This document shows, one piece after another, positions 33,766 through 44,480 of a DNA stretch of 64,000 bases (position 1 is its first letter; each line of letters starts with the position of its first letter). The notes under the pieces were generated by a model. That model had not been told where the DNA came from and did not search any database. It saw only the letters and a program-made list of their open reading frames with translations. Source of the stretch: Rhipidocladum racemiflorum (lineage: Eukaryota > Streptophyta > Magnoliopsida > Poales > Poaceae); assembly GCA_036346355.1 (NCBI GenBank), contig CM070577.1:77708509-77772508 (forward strand), read 5' to 3'. A program made the translations under genes and the position numbers.

Positions 33766-36700
33766 TGTAACACCCCAAAATTTTGCTTTTATTGAATTCA
33801 TGTGTGACTTGGCACTTTGGTGAATTTTTGGAATTTTCTGGAATTTATTTGGATTTATTTGGAATTTATTTGAATTTATTCCATTTTGAAATAATTAAAG
33901 AATTTAATTTTGCAAATAAAATTTTGTTGGAAATATTTTATTTGAGTCCAAAATGATCCAAAGTATTTTCCAGAATTTTTCTGGAATTTTTCTGAGTCAT
34001 TTGCTATTTTTAATGAATTAATTGAATTTCTGGGAATTATTTTAATTATTAAATCGCTGGAAAAAGCGAGTGGGTTTGTACTGTTCATCCGACCGAGCCC
34101 GAGTCAGACTCGAAGTTCGAGTCCGACCGAACCCGAATTCGAGCCAGCTTGACTCAACCGAACCCGCTCAACCCCAATCGATCCCAACCGTTGGATCCAG
34201 ATCCAACGGTCGGGATCATTTTCAAGGCGGATAAACGGCAGGCGCCGAGCCATCCTCGCTGCCGATCGCGCCACGTGGACGCCGCGATTTCGTCGTCTCC
34301 GCCGGATCCGAGCCGGAGTTCTCCGCGCCGCCATCAGAGGTCAACCTCGGTTTCGCGCTTACACTAAGCCGAGGCCCCTTTAAATACGCCGCCACCGCCA
34401 TCGGAAGCGCACAACCAGATGCGCACTCGAGCCCCTTCTCACTCGCCTGAGCCGCCGCTGCCGTCGTCCGCAATTGCTCGCCGGAGTAGAGGAAGTCTTC
34501 CGCGCGGTTTTCGTTGATCTCCGCGCCTCCGCCGTTCTCCGACGCCACCAAGCCTGTGAATCGAGATCGCTGTGTCGCGCCGCGCCTGGGAGTGCCAGCC
34601 TTCACGCCGGAGTTGCACGGAAACGCTGCACGGGAGGTCATCGTCTTCGTCTCCGGTCAAGCCCGGTAGCGCCATGCCGCATCACCCTCGCGAACTTCCG
34701 GACGTGGCCGTCCGATCAAGATCGGACCGTCACGTTGAGATCACTTTTAGATCCTCGGATATAATCCCAGCCGTTTGATTTAGATCCAACGGTCCAGATT
34801 GGCCACATTCACTTTAACGCGGCGCCACCCGATTCATCCGGGCCGTTGATTTTCGAATCAACGGCCGAGATTGTGCCACGCTGCGTCGGGAAGCTTGACT
34901 GCCGCGTGCCGGGCACTCGACTCCGCGTGAGACGCCGACATGGTGGGCCAGCGGCGTCGGCGACCACGGTGAATCGCACCATGACGCTCATCGGCGTCCA
35001 CGGTGGGGCCCGCTTGTCGCGAGCTGCCCCAGCGAAGCAGTGCCGACGCCAAGAATGACGCCATCTCAGAGGCCCCACTGTCGCTGATCGCGTGAGCCAT
35101 GAACCGAGTCCACGGTGGACCGAGCCAAGCGTGGACCACGCCCATGGATCCGCCGACGCCACCGCCCAATCGTAGGCTGCCACGTGTCTAGGCTGACGCA
35201 ATAATTAATTTCGAAAAAGAAAATGATTTATTAATTCGAGATAATGATTTGATTTTGTTTCAAACTTCAAACGCTTATAACTTTTGCGTTTCGACTCCGA
35301 TTTGAGCGATTCAAATTTCTAAATTTGTATAAAATTGAGATCTACCTAAATATGAATTTTATTTAATTTTTGGGCTAAAGTTTTTCTCTGTAATATTATT
35401 TAATTGATTATTTAAACTTTAATAAATCGTAACTTTTGCATTTTAACTCCGATTTGAACGATTCCAGTTCCTAAAAATCCACAAAATTATGTTCTCTCTG
35501 TTTATGGATTTTATTTGGAGTTTTGGGATGTTTTGGCCTATTGTTTATTTGTGTTTTGCTATTTGCACGCTTTTACGAGTAGACGTTGAAGTGCTTCAAG
35601 GATTCGAAGGAGAAGTGTTGACTCAGGATCCAACTCAAGACCAAGAGCAAGTACTTTTTGAAGGCAAGTTGTGCTTTGACCATGTTGATCCTATTTCGAA
35701 ATCTATTTTGATTTAAACTATTGCATGCTAGTTCAATTAGAAAAATACTTTGTTTAAACATGGGGTTAGATAAGTACCAATTTGTTGTATGACACCTTGA
35801 TTATTTAAGTATGTGCCATGACCCTTGTCACCCTAGTTGTGGATTACTAGTTGGACATTATTAAATTGCCAAAGATGGGTTTAGACCGTTGTAGTATAAC
35901 GCTTAGACACACTACGTGCTCATAACATGATTTTGGACAATCAAATGTTAATATTGACTTAATGATATATTGAACCTGTTTTGGAAAAGTATCATGTGAT
36001 GTTGATGGCACGTGGTGCATGGTAATCAAGCGGGGTTTGATAAGCGATTTTCGGCCAGGGCATGTGGCAAGAGTAATCAGGTGGGCGATTGTGGCGTTGG
36101 GAGTGTTGATTTGGTTCTTCGGGTAGTCTTGCCTGGTCACTCTAAGGACTTAACCTTGCAAGCCTTTGAACTGGGTCATACTTGCAACCACATGGCTGGA
36201 ATGGGACGGCCCTAGTTGACTAAGTCGCTAAGGACTCACTTGTGGAGCCTCAGGGTGTCAATTACACCGTTTGTGTGATTGTGCCGGGGGCGATCGTGGG
36301 TCGTGGGCGGATACCCATCTAACGGTGTGTTGGTCCCATACTTCGCCTTGGCTAAGGGAAGGGATGGTGTAGAGCACGAACCAGAGAGGACCACCTGTGT
36401 TGTTTGAGGCTTAGAAAGGCTTTGTTACTGAACTCGCCTTTGTGGTGTTTGATTGTATCTTGTGGGTAAAGTGCATAACCTCTGCAGAGTGTAGAATCTA
36501 TTTAAATAGCCGAGTCCACTGATCGGACAATGCTCGGGAATTACAGTCAAGGGTTAGATTTTCTCAAAAATAACTTGGATTTGAAAAGTTGGGATGGTTT
36601 AATAATGAAGATGATGGAAATGTGGTTTAGGATGGGGAAAATGTTTATTAAACTTCTTGAAAAGTTATTTATGCTTTACTTATTTCTACTGCTTTCGAAT

Positions 36701-37191
36701 CTACTTATATTACTTTTCAAATGCTATTTACTGCAAATATACCTTGAGCTATTCCTTTGTACTAAGCCATGCATATAGTATATTAGCTTGCATTCTGCAT
36801 GACTTGTCGAGTACCAAGTACTCACCCTTGCCTCAACACAATATCGCTTGAAGAGGAGATTACGTCACTTTGGAGGAGGAACTCCAAGAGGATCCGTCTA
36901 CTTAGGAAGCGAGCCCATCGATTGCACGTGGTATACTGGATGGCGCCACAAAGTTATTTGATTTTCCGCTGCTATTATTTTTCTCTGAATAAGTTTCGCC
37001 TTGCGAGGCATATATTTGTAACTTGACCATAAGGTCGAGTAACCGGTTTGATTATTTTAATAAAGTACTTTTATGGTATCGATTGGTATGATTGTGATAT
37101 TTACCGATGTTAAGACTGTGTGCACTAGCGCGTTCCTGGACTAGTGCTGAATACACAGAGGGTTCGGATTTGCAAATTCGGGGTCCCGACA
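33766..37191 (+). repeat. 3' LTR of the Tekay-type Gypsy element
   Basis: 3426 bp, with the same ends as the 5' LTR. TSD TCTTC follows. AT-rich parts (33766-34070, 35220-36280, 36540-36780) are virtually identical to the 5' copy. The GC-rich 34090-35190 part has many short indels relative to it. Confidence 0.95.
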
Positions 37192-38569
37192 TCTTCAGTC
37201 CCATAACCTTCAATAATACTACCCTTAGGCTTCGACCTATTCCTCACGTATGACTTTAATATACCCATGTACCTCTCGAACGGATACATGTAACGCAGGA
37301 ATGCGGGTCCACAAATCTTAATCTCTCTAACAAGGTGAACAACGAGGTGGACCATGACGTCGAAGAATGACGGGGGGAAATGCATCTCAAGCTGACAAAG
37401 AGTCTGCACCACCTCACTCTGTAAGTTGTCCAGTATATCGGGATCAATAACCTTGCATGAAATCGCATTGAAGAAATAGCATAGCTTCGTGATTGCCAAC
37501 CTGACGTCATCTGGTAGGATATTTCTGATTGCAACAGGGAGCATTTGGGTCATCAAGAGATGACAGTCGTGGGACTTCATACCGAACAACTTCAAATCAT
37601 CCATAGACACAAGCTTCTTAATGTTTGCGGAGTAGCCCGATGGAACTTTAATATCGTGGAGACACTTGCAGAGGTCTTCTTTCTCTTTCTTGGATAAGGT
37701 GTAGCATGCAGCGGGGATGTACGCCCCTTTTCCATCCTCCTCCATCACTGCAAGCTTGGGCCTGATCCCCATGTAGGTCATATCGCGGCGAGCATTCACA
37801 CCATCCTTGTTCTTCCCAGGTATGTTCAGCAGGATGCCTACCAAATTATCACAAACATTTTTCTCAACGTGCATGACATCAATACATTGACGGACATCTA
37901 ACTCCTTCCAATATGGTAAGTCCCAAAATATCGACCTCTTTTTCCAAATGGTCCTGGGACGAACAGATTTATGGCTCTTACCATACTGAACATCGATATG
38001 CTCTACGCGTGAATATACTTGCCTTCCAGTCATAGGCTGCGGGGCTGCACGAACTTCCCTCTTTCCATTAAATTTGTCATCCATCTTACGATATCGATGA
38101 CTTCGGGGTAGAAACCTACGGTGACCCATGTACACCGTTTTCCTCGAATTCGGCAGCCACAAGCTATCAGTGTCCTCTTCACAAATTGGACAAGCTTTGG
38201 CTCCCTTCGTGCTATAGCCCGCCAAATTACCAAGGGCTGGAAAATCATTTATGGTGCAAAATATCATAGCCCGTAGGGTGAAGTTATCTCTTTTGTATGC
38301 ATCCCACACCTCAACCCCCACATTCCACAATTTTACCAAATCCTCAATTAGTGGTGATAGGTACACATCAATATCATTACCCGGCTGTTTAGCTCCTGAG
38401 ATTAGCAACGACATCATGATATACTTCCGCTTCATGCATAACCAAGGAGGCAAATTGTAGATACACAACAAAGCGGCCAGAAATCTTGTGTCGACTGCTC
38501 ATATTACCAAACGGATTCATACCATCCGTACTCAATCCAAATCTTATGTTCCTCATCTCGGCACCAAAC
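37192..38569 (-). pseudogene. CACTA transposase, central catalytic part (TNP2/Transposase_21)
   Basis: The 448-codon frame ending 38471 reads YNLPPWLCMKRKYIMMSLLI, GNDIDVYLSPLIEDLVKLW, CPICEEDTDSLWL, DVMHVEKNVCDNLVGILLN, and PPSFFDVMVHLVVHLVREI. These are the conserved stations of the TNP2 transposase of En/Spm elements, which cuts at the CACTA termini. MRNIRFGLSTDGMNPFGNMS just upstream (38500-38565) is in another frame, so one frameshift lies near 38480. The gene is cut on the left by the Gypsy element (GYGTE|) and on the right by a solo LTR (HEEF|GAEM). Confidence 0.92.
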
Positions 38570-40505
38570 TGTAGGATCGAAAGACACGAATATAGCAATC
38601 AGAGGGGGGGTGAATGATTGTGCGGAAGCTAAAACCAAATTCTTGATCTATTAAAAGTTCACCCCAAAACAGAACCAAATAATTGCCTCGTTTTCGACAA
38701 AAACAAAATGACAGAGGTTCAGTAAAACGCGAATTCCTGGAGATCCAACCGTCGGAACGATCTAAAATTTGGACACAAGAAACTAGATTGAAATACAAAT
38801 CTAACTAAAAAAGAATCAGCTCGATCGGACTTACGGATCAAAAGTTATGAACCACACGAGCTTGCTGTAACAGAAGATGACGAGAATTGATCTAACGTAA
38901 ACTTGAAGGTTTAACAGAAACAACAAAAGTTTAATCAACAAAACTTAGAGAAACCCTAAAACAATTCTCTAGAAAGGTTTTGATGGATCAAATCAAGATA
39001 AAACTCAAAGAACAAAAACCAATCTAGAAAAGAACAAGCATGCAAACAAGAACCAAAATAGGAAACACTATAGCAACGCGGTTACTGTAGCACGCAAGGA
39101 TCTAGAAGAATTGAACTTTATTTCTTTTGTCTAAAGTACTCTCATCAAAAGAGTACAAACCCTAAAACTGAGCTTGAGGCTCTCAATGCGCTCAGCTCCA
39201 ATTGATGCCCTTCAACATGAGACACCCCTCCTATTTAAAGGAGCAAAATACAAGGAGTTCTGAATACAATTCCTAATCTAGAAGGAGTATGTATACAACT
39301 CCTCTTGGCCCAACCTGGCCGAGTACAACTCTTGCACGCGTATGGCAACCCTACCATACTCACGTGACTAACACTTTGCACGCTTATGGCCACCTGCCAT
39401 ACTCACGTGACTAACTCTTTGCACGCGAATGACCTCCTGCCATTCTCACGTGACTAACCATTCTTCATGTGCACCATTCTCTTATCCCGAACGTCCCGCA
39501 TGACATCCTTGACCACCAAGACCTCAGTTCCTCCCTGAACCTAGTCCCGAACCTCAGCTCCTCCATGAACCTAGTTCCGGTCCCGTCATCGACCACGTTC
39601 GTCTTCGAGCAATACCCGCACATGAACAAACCACAAAACAATTCCGAGCACAAGTCCACGACTTGACTCACATCAATCCATGCAAATACTCACACGAGCA
39701 TTGCATAAAGTCCACTTCAAGCATCATGAAATTCTCACAAATTTCATAATCTCAAAAACAAATCAAACACAATTCCAATTTTGCTCAAAACCCTAATCGA
39801 GCAAAAACGCATTCACGACGGACCAAAAAATATGGTCCGGCGTACACATGAAAAAGTCACTCAAAAAACCATTCACGACGGACCAACAAAATCGGTCCGT
39901 TGTACACGTGAAAAGTCTCTGTTCCAAGAAGAAAACATTTCGACGAAAACACGTTCACGACGGACTAAAAGAAATCAGTCCGTTGTACATGCGAAATCAA
40001 TCCTCAAAAAGCCGTTCACGACTGACCAAAGAAATTGGTCCGACGTACATGCAAAACTTACTGGTTTCTTGAAAAATTGAGTCCGGCTCATGATCTCAAA
40101 AGCACGTCCACGATGCACTCCAAAACTTCGTCGCCGTATTACATGCGCTGACTGCTATTTTCTTGGAAAATTGAGTTTGGCACAAGAGCTCAAGAACATG
40201 TGCACGACAGACCCAAAAACTTGGTCCGTCGTACACAAAATCGGTTCGGCGCAAAAGGACTCAGATTCATGTTTACAACAGACCAAAAAACTTGGTTTGT
40301 CGTACATGGGAAAATGAGGTTGCCAAAGCATGTTTACGACAGACCAACAAATTTGGTCCGTTGTAGATGGGAAACTTACTGTTTTCTTTAAGTTTGGTCC
40401 GGCGCCAAAGCGAAACTTACTGTTTCTTGTAAATTGTCAAAACACATGAACAAACACATTTTGCAAATTCAATTCTAAGCCAATTTTTCAGCACATGATT
40501 TCACA
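38570..40505 (-). repeat. Solo Copia LTR in the transposase gene (TSD CAAAC)
   Basis: This 1936 bp repeat starts TGTGAAATCATG and ends CGATCCTACA on the minus strand, flanked by CAAAC at 38565-38569 and 40506-40510. Removing it restores HEEFGAEM in the transposase frame. Its internal-end half matches the LTR of Copia A. Its outer 800 bp differ from Copia A and instead resemble the start of the Copia B LTR, and contain the GACGGACC hairpin array. Confidence 0.92.
39811..40370. repeat. Array of GACGGACC hairpins in the solo LTR
   Basis: Eight units, spaced 55-75 bp, of the form CACGACGGACCAA-(spacer 3-6)-TTGGTCCGTCGTACA lie in the U3-like part of the LTR. Each unit is a small perfect or near-perfect palindrome. 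Units 5, 7 and 8 are more degenerate. The array is absent from the LTRs at 2243 and 19605. Confidence 0.8.
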
Positions 40506-41460
40506 CAAACTCCTCATGTTGCCAATTAATGTTTCTCCATTGAGCCGAATCAGCGGGATGTCTCAACTTGCCATCTTCCTTTCGAGATTCATAATGCCAA
40601 CGCAACAATTTTGCCTCTTTAGGATTTGCAAATAACCGCTCTAAACGGGGAATGATGGGCAAATACCACAACACCTTGGCTGGTGCCCCTTTTTTCACAT
40701 CTTCACCGTCGTCAATTCGGTTCTTACGCTTCTTGTCATTACTCTTCTCATTTTGTTTGTATCGGGGTACACCACAACCGGACAAATCTGTGATTCCTTA
40801 TGGACGTTGCGGTATAGTATGCAATCATTTGGACATGCATGTATCCTTTCTATTTCCATTACCATGGGACATAATAGCTTCTTCGCTTCATAAATACTTG
40901 TTGGCAACTCGTTTCCCTCTGGAAGCATATCCGATAGAAGTATTAAAAGTGCATTGAAACTTGTATCTGTCAGCCGGTGTTTTGCCTTCAGTTCAAACAA
41001 TGCAAGGACCGAACCCAACTTGGTGTATTCCCTTTGCAACCTGAAAACAATGGTTTGGCATCGTCATCCATCAAGCTTTTAAATTTTGAACTCTCTTTCC
41101 GTGTAATTTCCTCCACATCCCGCAACATTTGATCTAAATTATCGTCATCAAACATATCACGCTCCAACTCGTGATCGGGCTTCCAACATGTTCGTTGCGT
41201 GAGCACAGAGGTACTACCTATCTCCCCATGATACATCCAACACGTGTAATTCCTCACGAAGCCACGTCGAATCAAATGCCCTTCAATTTGAGTGAGTTGT
41301 TAAATCTCCCGAGATTGGTGCAATCAATACAAGGACAATATATGAACTTTACACCCCTCATAACCATATCTTCTTCTGCAATTCTTATGAACTCCTTAAC
41401 TCCCCTCTGAAATTCAGCACTCACACGGCTTTTGTGATACATCCATTCTTCACGGTCCAT
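40506..41460 (-). pseudogene. CACTA transposase, N-terminal part (transposase-associated domain)
   Basis: Starts MDREEWMYHKSRVSAEFQRGV at 41460 with the CPCIDCTNLGRF zinc-type motif of the transposase-associated domain, then LIRRGFVRNYTCWMYHGE. A frameshift near 41040 leads into YTKLGSVLALFELKAKH, PEGNELPTSIYEAKKLLCPM and HACPNDCILYRN. It ends WRNINWQHEEF at the solo LTR. The start is supported by position, about 180 bp after the hairpin leader, and by the fit to family N-termini. Full TNP2 in this element was split into three exon blocks by insertions. Confidence 0.9.
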
Positions 41461-41569
41461 CTACAAGTAAACCGCAAACAATAAATTAATAATGCCCTAA
41501 TCAATGAAATAAAAGAAGGGTTGAACCCGAAAACAAAGTTTTTTTGTTGAATGATCTTAAAGAAACGTA

Positions 41570-41960
41570 TATCTGTAGACCGACTAAGTACGTACGTACC
41601 AACGATGACTCCTAATCTCTAATTAGGTTAGGTCCTAATCCCATTCGAGGATATGTGGTTCGAGCAAGTTCCTAAGATGTTGTACAAACTTTAGAGAAAA
41701 TTTCGGCAGCATCTCCCCGCTGTTCTCCAAATACACGTATCGACAACATGTCAAGAGGATGTGTATTCGGAGAACACTGGCCAGGGAGATGCTGCCGAAA
41801 CTTTCTCTAGAGTTTGTACAACAGCTTAGGAACTTGCCCGAGCCACATATCCTCGAATCGCCCAAAAACGTGGACAATTGAGATCGCTTATTTATAAATA
41901 TGCCATTTTAGCATACTTATAAATAAGCACCCTCTAACGGGAGACGATAGGTTACGTGAC
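41570..41960 (-). promoter_or_regulatory. Promoter/leader module with long hairpin upstream of CACTA transposase
   Basis: This is the second copy of the module at 21945-22310. The minus-strand TATA region is at 41888-41903. The hairpin spans about 41643-41865: outer arms ATTCGAGGATATGTGG / CCACATATCCTCGAAT, continuing through GTTGTACAAACTTTAGAG and TTTCGGCAGCATCTCC with their complements. Pairing is better preserved here than in the ORF2 copy. The transposase ATG (41460) is about 180 bp downstream. Confidence 0.75.
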
Positions 41961-42399
41961 CTAATTAACTACTATATAATTGATCATATTAATTATATTA
42001 AAACAATTATGACATGTAATGTACACATTCACCAAATAAAAAAAATTAATTTAAGTCCTACTGCAATATTGAAGAGATTTCTAAGAATTAATGCTGGTCA
42101 CCTTTCGAGGAAAACCACAAACGAGGAAATCTAGCTCTGATCAAGCTAGCTAGGGTTTCAATTTACGGAGACCTTCAACGACCGATCTCCTCCACCATAC
42201 ACTCGCTAATGAGACCAAATCAAAATCGAATAATGTACATAAATAAAAAATTGAAGGGATTCGAAGGAATGGGGCCCACCTTTTGAATAAAGCCACAGGT
42301 AAGATAGGCTGGAAAATAGAGAAATCGCCTAGCGAACCAACTCGACGAGAGTTAATAAGTTCATTCCCGAGTCCAGACGGTACATATAAAACCTAGCGA
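41961..42399. other. CACTA spacer upstream of the transposase promoter
   Basis: No gene is seen. The sequence is AT-rich up to 42060, then mixed. It separates the hairpin leader module from the internal repeat array at 42400. Confidence 0.5.
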
Positions 42400-42625
42400 G
42401 CCTCATCACAATCGGTTCTATAGAAGAACCGTTTGTGATTAATTAGTTATCACCGTCGCTTATATGTAAAACCGACTGTGATAATTTGGATCCTCAACAC
42501 TGTCGGTTTCTTTATAGAACAAACACGAGATAATGTATGCGTGTCGGTTCTCAAAAAGAACCGACTGCAATAACTTAAGTCATAACAGTCGGTTCGGGAT
42601 ATGAACCGACACGGATATTAATCCA
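42400..42625. repeat. Internal CACTA-type motif array between transposase and acidic ORF
   Basis: Facing pairs such as CACAATCGGTTC/GAACCGTTTGTGA, GTGTCGGTTC/GAACCGACTGC and CAGTCGGTTC/GAACCGACACG, five pairs in 225 bp. These are subterminal-motif variants without a CACTA terminus. The array sits between two divergently oriented transcription units, the transposase (minus) and the acidic ORF (plus), and could act on both. Confidence 0.8.
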
Positions 42626-42659
42626 CCCCCTCGGCTTCCCCGCCAATTTGACCGTTCAA

Positions 42660-42955
42660 ACATATAACTCCTTTCATATAGCTCCTTTCTGATCATCGGT
42701 AGTACTCTTCCAAGGTCTGATCGCGTTCCATTCCTCCGGCAAGGTCTGACTGCTGCAAGGTCTGATCGCGTTCAAACATATAACTCCTTTCATATAGCTC
42801 CTTTCTTCTCTGCTGCAAGGTCTGACTCCTCCGGCAATGGCAGCAATGGCTCCTTTCTTCTCTTTCATATAGCTCTTCCATGCATATAGCTCCTTTCTTC
42901 TCTTTCATATAGCTCCTTTCTTCTCTGCAAGGTCTGACTTCTCCTTTCGACCGCA
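42660..42955 (+). repeat. CTCCTTTCATATAGCTCC repeats before the acidic ORF
   Basis: Units CATATAGCTCCTTTCTTCT and CAAGGTCTGACTCCT recur irregularly (about seven and six times) in a pyrimidine-rich stretch that ends at the ATG of the acidic ORF. It looks like an expanded 5' leader. Confidence 0.7.
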
Positions 42956-42958
42956 GCA

Positions 42959-43435
42959 ATGGCAGCGCCCCCTCCTTCTCCGGCAAGGTCTGACTCCACC
43001 GTGGAGTCACCGTACGATCCTCCACCGTCGCCGGCAGCGCCGCCTCAGCCTCCGGCGCCTCACTCCGGCGTGGCGCCAGCGCCCCACCTGTCTCCCGGCG
43101 CCTCACTCCATCCGGGCGCCTCCAAAGGCAGCAGGAAGCGCCCCAGAGATGGCGATCAAGACGACGACGAGGAGGAGGAGGAGGACGACGACGAGGAGGA
43201 CGACGACGACTACGAGGAAGACGACGACGACGACGACGAGGAGGAGGACGAGGAGGAGGAGGAGGAGGCGGAGTACTACGCGCCGATCACCATAGGGACC
43301 GGCGCCTCGTCTAGATCGGGTTCATCATCGGAGGATGAACCATCACTAGTCCGCGTAGTCTCCAGCGACACCGACTCTGGCAACTTGGGTGACTCGGTTG
43401 ACTCGGGTTACTCGGGCGAGAGCCGCGAGTCGTAA
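42959..43435 (+). CDS. Acidic, proline-rich nuclear-type protein within the CACTA element
   Basis: 158-codon intact ORF starting MAAPPPSPARSDSTVESPYDP. Residues 1-55 are Pro/Ala/Ser-rich; a basic nuclear-localisation-like KGSRKRPRDGDQ lies near 56-67. About 40 almost uninterrupted Asp/Glu residues follow (68-105). The rest is AEYYAPITIGTG and a Ser/Asp-rich tail with short SG(E)S/DSGYSG repeats. It lies on the plus strand, opposite to the transposase, inside the right end of the CACTA element, and has no stop or frameshift in a region where every other gene is broken. No catalytic domain is visible. It could be a captured host fragment or an element-encoded chromatin-binding (histone-chaperone-like) protein; its function is unknown. 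Confidence 0.55.
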   Translation: MAAPPPSPARSDSTVESPYDPPPSPAAPPQPPAPHSGVAPAPHLSPGASLHPGASKGSRKRPRDGDQDDDEEEEEDDDEEDDDDYEEDDDDDDEEEDEEEEEEAEYYAPITIGTGASSRSGSSSEDEPSLVRVVSSDTDSGNLGDSVDSGYSGESRES

Positions 43436-44049
43436 ATTTAATATATTAGGTGTAATGCAGTCCCCCTTTATATGTTTAATAATTATAAACAATGGATGTG
43501 GTGATATATTGTAATGAAGTACAGCTTGTTTAATATATTAGGGTTGTTGGCCTAGTGCAGATGAAGTCTATTCGGCTGCCTTTACACTCTATTTTGAGTC
43601 TCTTTTATATTTTTGTGGATTGTATCTTTCTAATGTTCTGTTGTTCCAAGTCAAAATGTTTCATGTCCTATTGATCAAAAAAACAAGTATAATGTGTGGA
43701 ATGGTATATATATTATTATTATCTGCTGCATGCATGCTACTATAATGTTATATATAATTTGCATCACTACATGTGTCTATATAAATTGTCTGAGAGTTGA
43801 ACCGCGAGTTGGGATTCTAGCAGATCGGTACTGTTCATCGTCCGAAAATACAAGTTGCACAAATATTAAAGCATGAATGAAGGGTACAAGAGGTCTGTGT
43901 TGGGATTCTAGCAGAGCGGGCTGTGTTGGAGTTTGTTTTTTTCTTCTTCCCTGAAGGGGAAATGTGTGAGTGGAGGATCTCACAAAAACTATGTTTCTGT
44001 TGAACTGTTCTTGGTTGCACCTAATGGAACTGGGCATTCTGTTGCCAAA
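43436..44049. other. CACTA right-end spacer
   Basis: AT-rich 3' flank of the acidic ORF. TTGGGATTCTAGCAGA is duplicated at 43809 and 43900. No gene is seen. Confidence 0.5.
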
Positions 44050-44480
44050 AAATCATCACAATCGGTTCTGGAAAAGAACTGATTGTGATAACCCCTGTGC
44101 TCATCACAATCGGTTTCTTCCCAATACCGATTATGATAATACCTTCTCATTACAATCGGTTCTGGAAAAGAACTGATTGTGATAACCCCTGTGATCAGGA
44201 CAATCGGTTTCTTCCCAAAAACCGATTGTGCTAATACCTACTTATTACAATCAGTTCTAGATAAAAACCGATTGTGATAACAAAATTATTATCACAACCG
44301 GTTCTTATCTAGAACCGATTGGGATTATTATCGTATTACAATCGATTCGCTCTCAGAACCGATTGTGATAACCTGTTACCAAGATTTCCAAATGGAATAT
44401 ACTTATCACAATCGGTTCTGAAGTCAAAAGTTTAGAACCGACACAGATGAAGCGATAGTAATGTGTCATTCTGTAGTAGT
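44050..44480. repeat. CACTA right terminus with subterminal repeats
   Basis: ATCACAATCGGTT and AACCGATTGTGAT copies alternate from 44055 to about 44450. They are followed by CTGTAGTAGT at 44471-44480 and the TAA duplication. The motif agrees with the left end, so the two ends belong to one element. The outermost base of the inverted repeat is lost on this side. Confidence 0.9.

Larger units (their letters stand above)
24659..37191 (+). mobile_element. Ty3/Gypsy retrotransposon, Tekay/Del chromovirus type (TSD TCTTC)
   Basis: Two LTRs of about 3.42 kb (24659-28073 and 33766-37191) flank PBS, an upstream ORF, gag, protease, RT, RNase H, integrase, a C-terminal chromodomain and a polypurine tract. 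The target duplication is TCTTC at 24654-24658 and 37192-37196. RT before integrase is the Gypsy order. A chromodomain plus very long LTRs and a tRNA-Met primer site fit the Tekay (Del) lineage. It sits in the transposase gene of the CACTA element. Many frameshifts make gag-pol non-functional as written. Confidence 0.95.
16784..44480 (-). mobile_element. CACTA (En/Spm) DNA transposon with nested insertions
   Basis: The left end CACTACTACAGA (16784) and right end TCTGTAGTAGT (to 44480) are terminal inverted repeats. TAA at 16781-16783 and 44481-44483 is the 3 bp target duplication. The final G of the right end, complement of the first C, is missing. Both ends carry dense arrays of ACAATCGGTT and its complement. 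Two minus-strand genes fill the body: TNP2 transposase (41460 to 23753) and ORF2 with a C48 protease (21923 to 17481). Removing the nested Gypsy element and two solo LTRs leaves about 12.1 kb, a typical size for an autonomous grass CACTA. Removing all of it restores the Copia integrase frame. Confidence 0.93.

Noticed and set aside
23400..42640. A second CACTA element nested in the first
   Set aside because: Internal CGGTT/AACCG arrays hint at it, but I find no CACTA termini or 3 bp duplication there, and the transposase and ORF2 read in one direction as expected for a single element.
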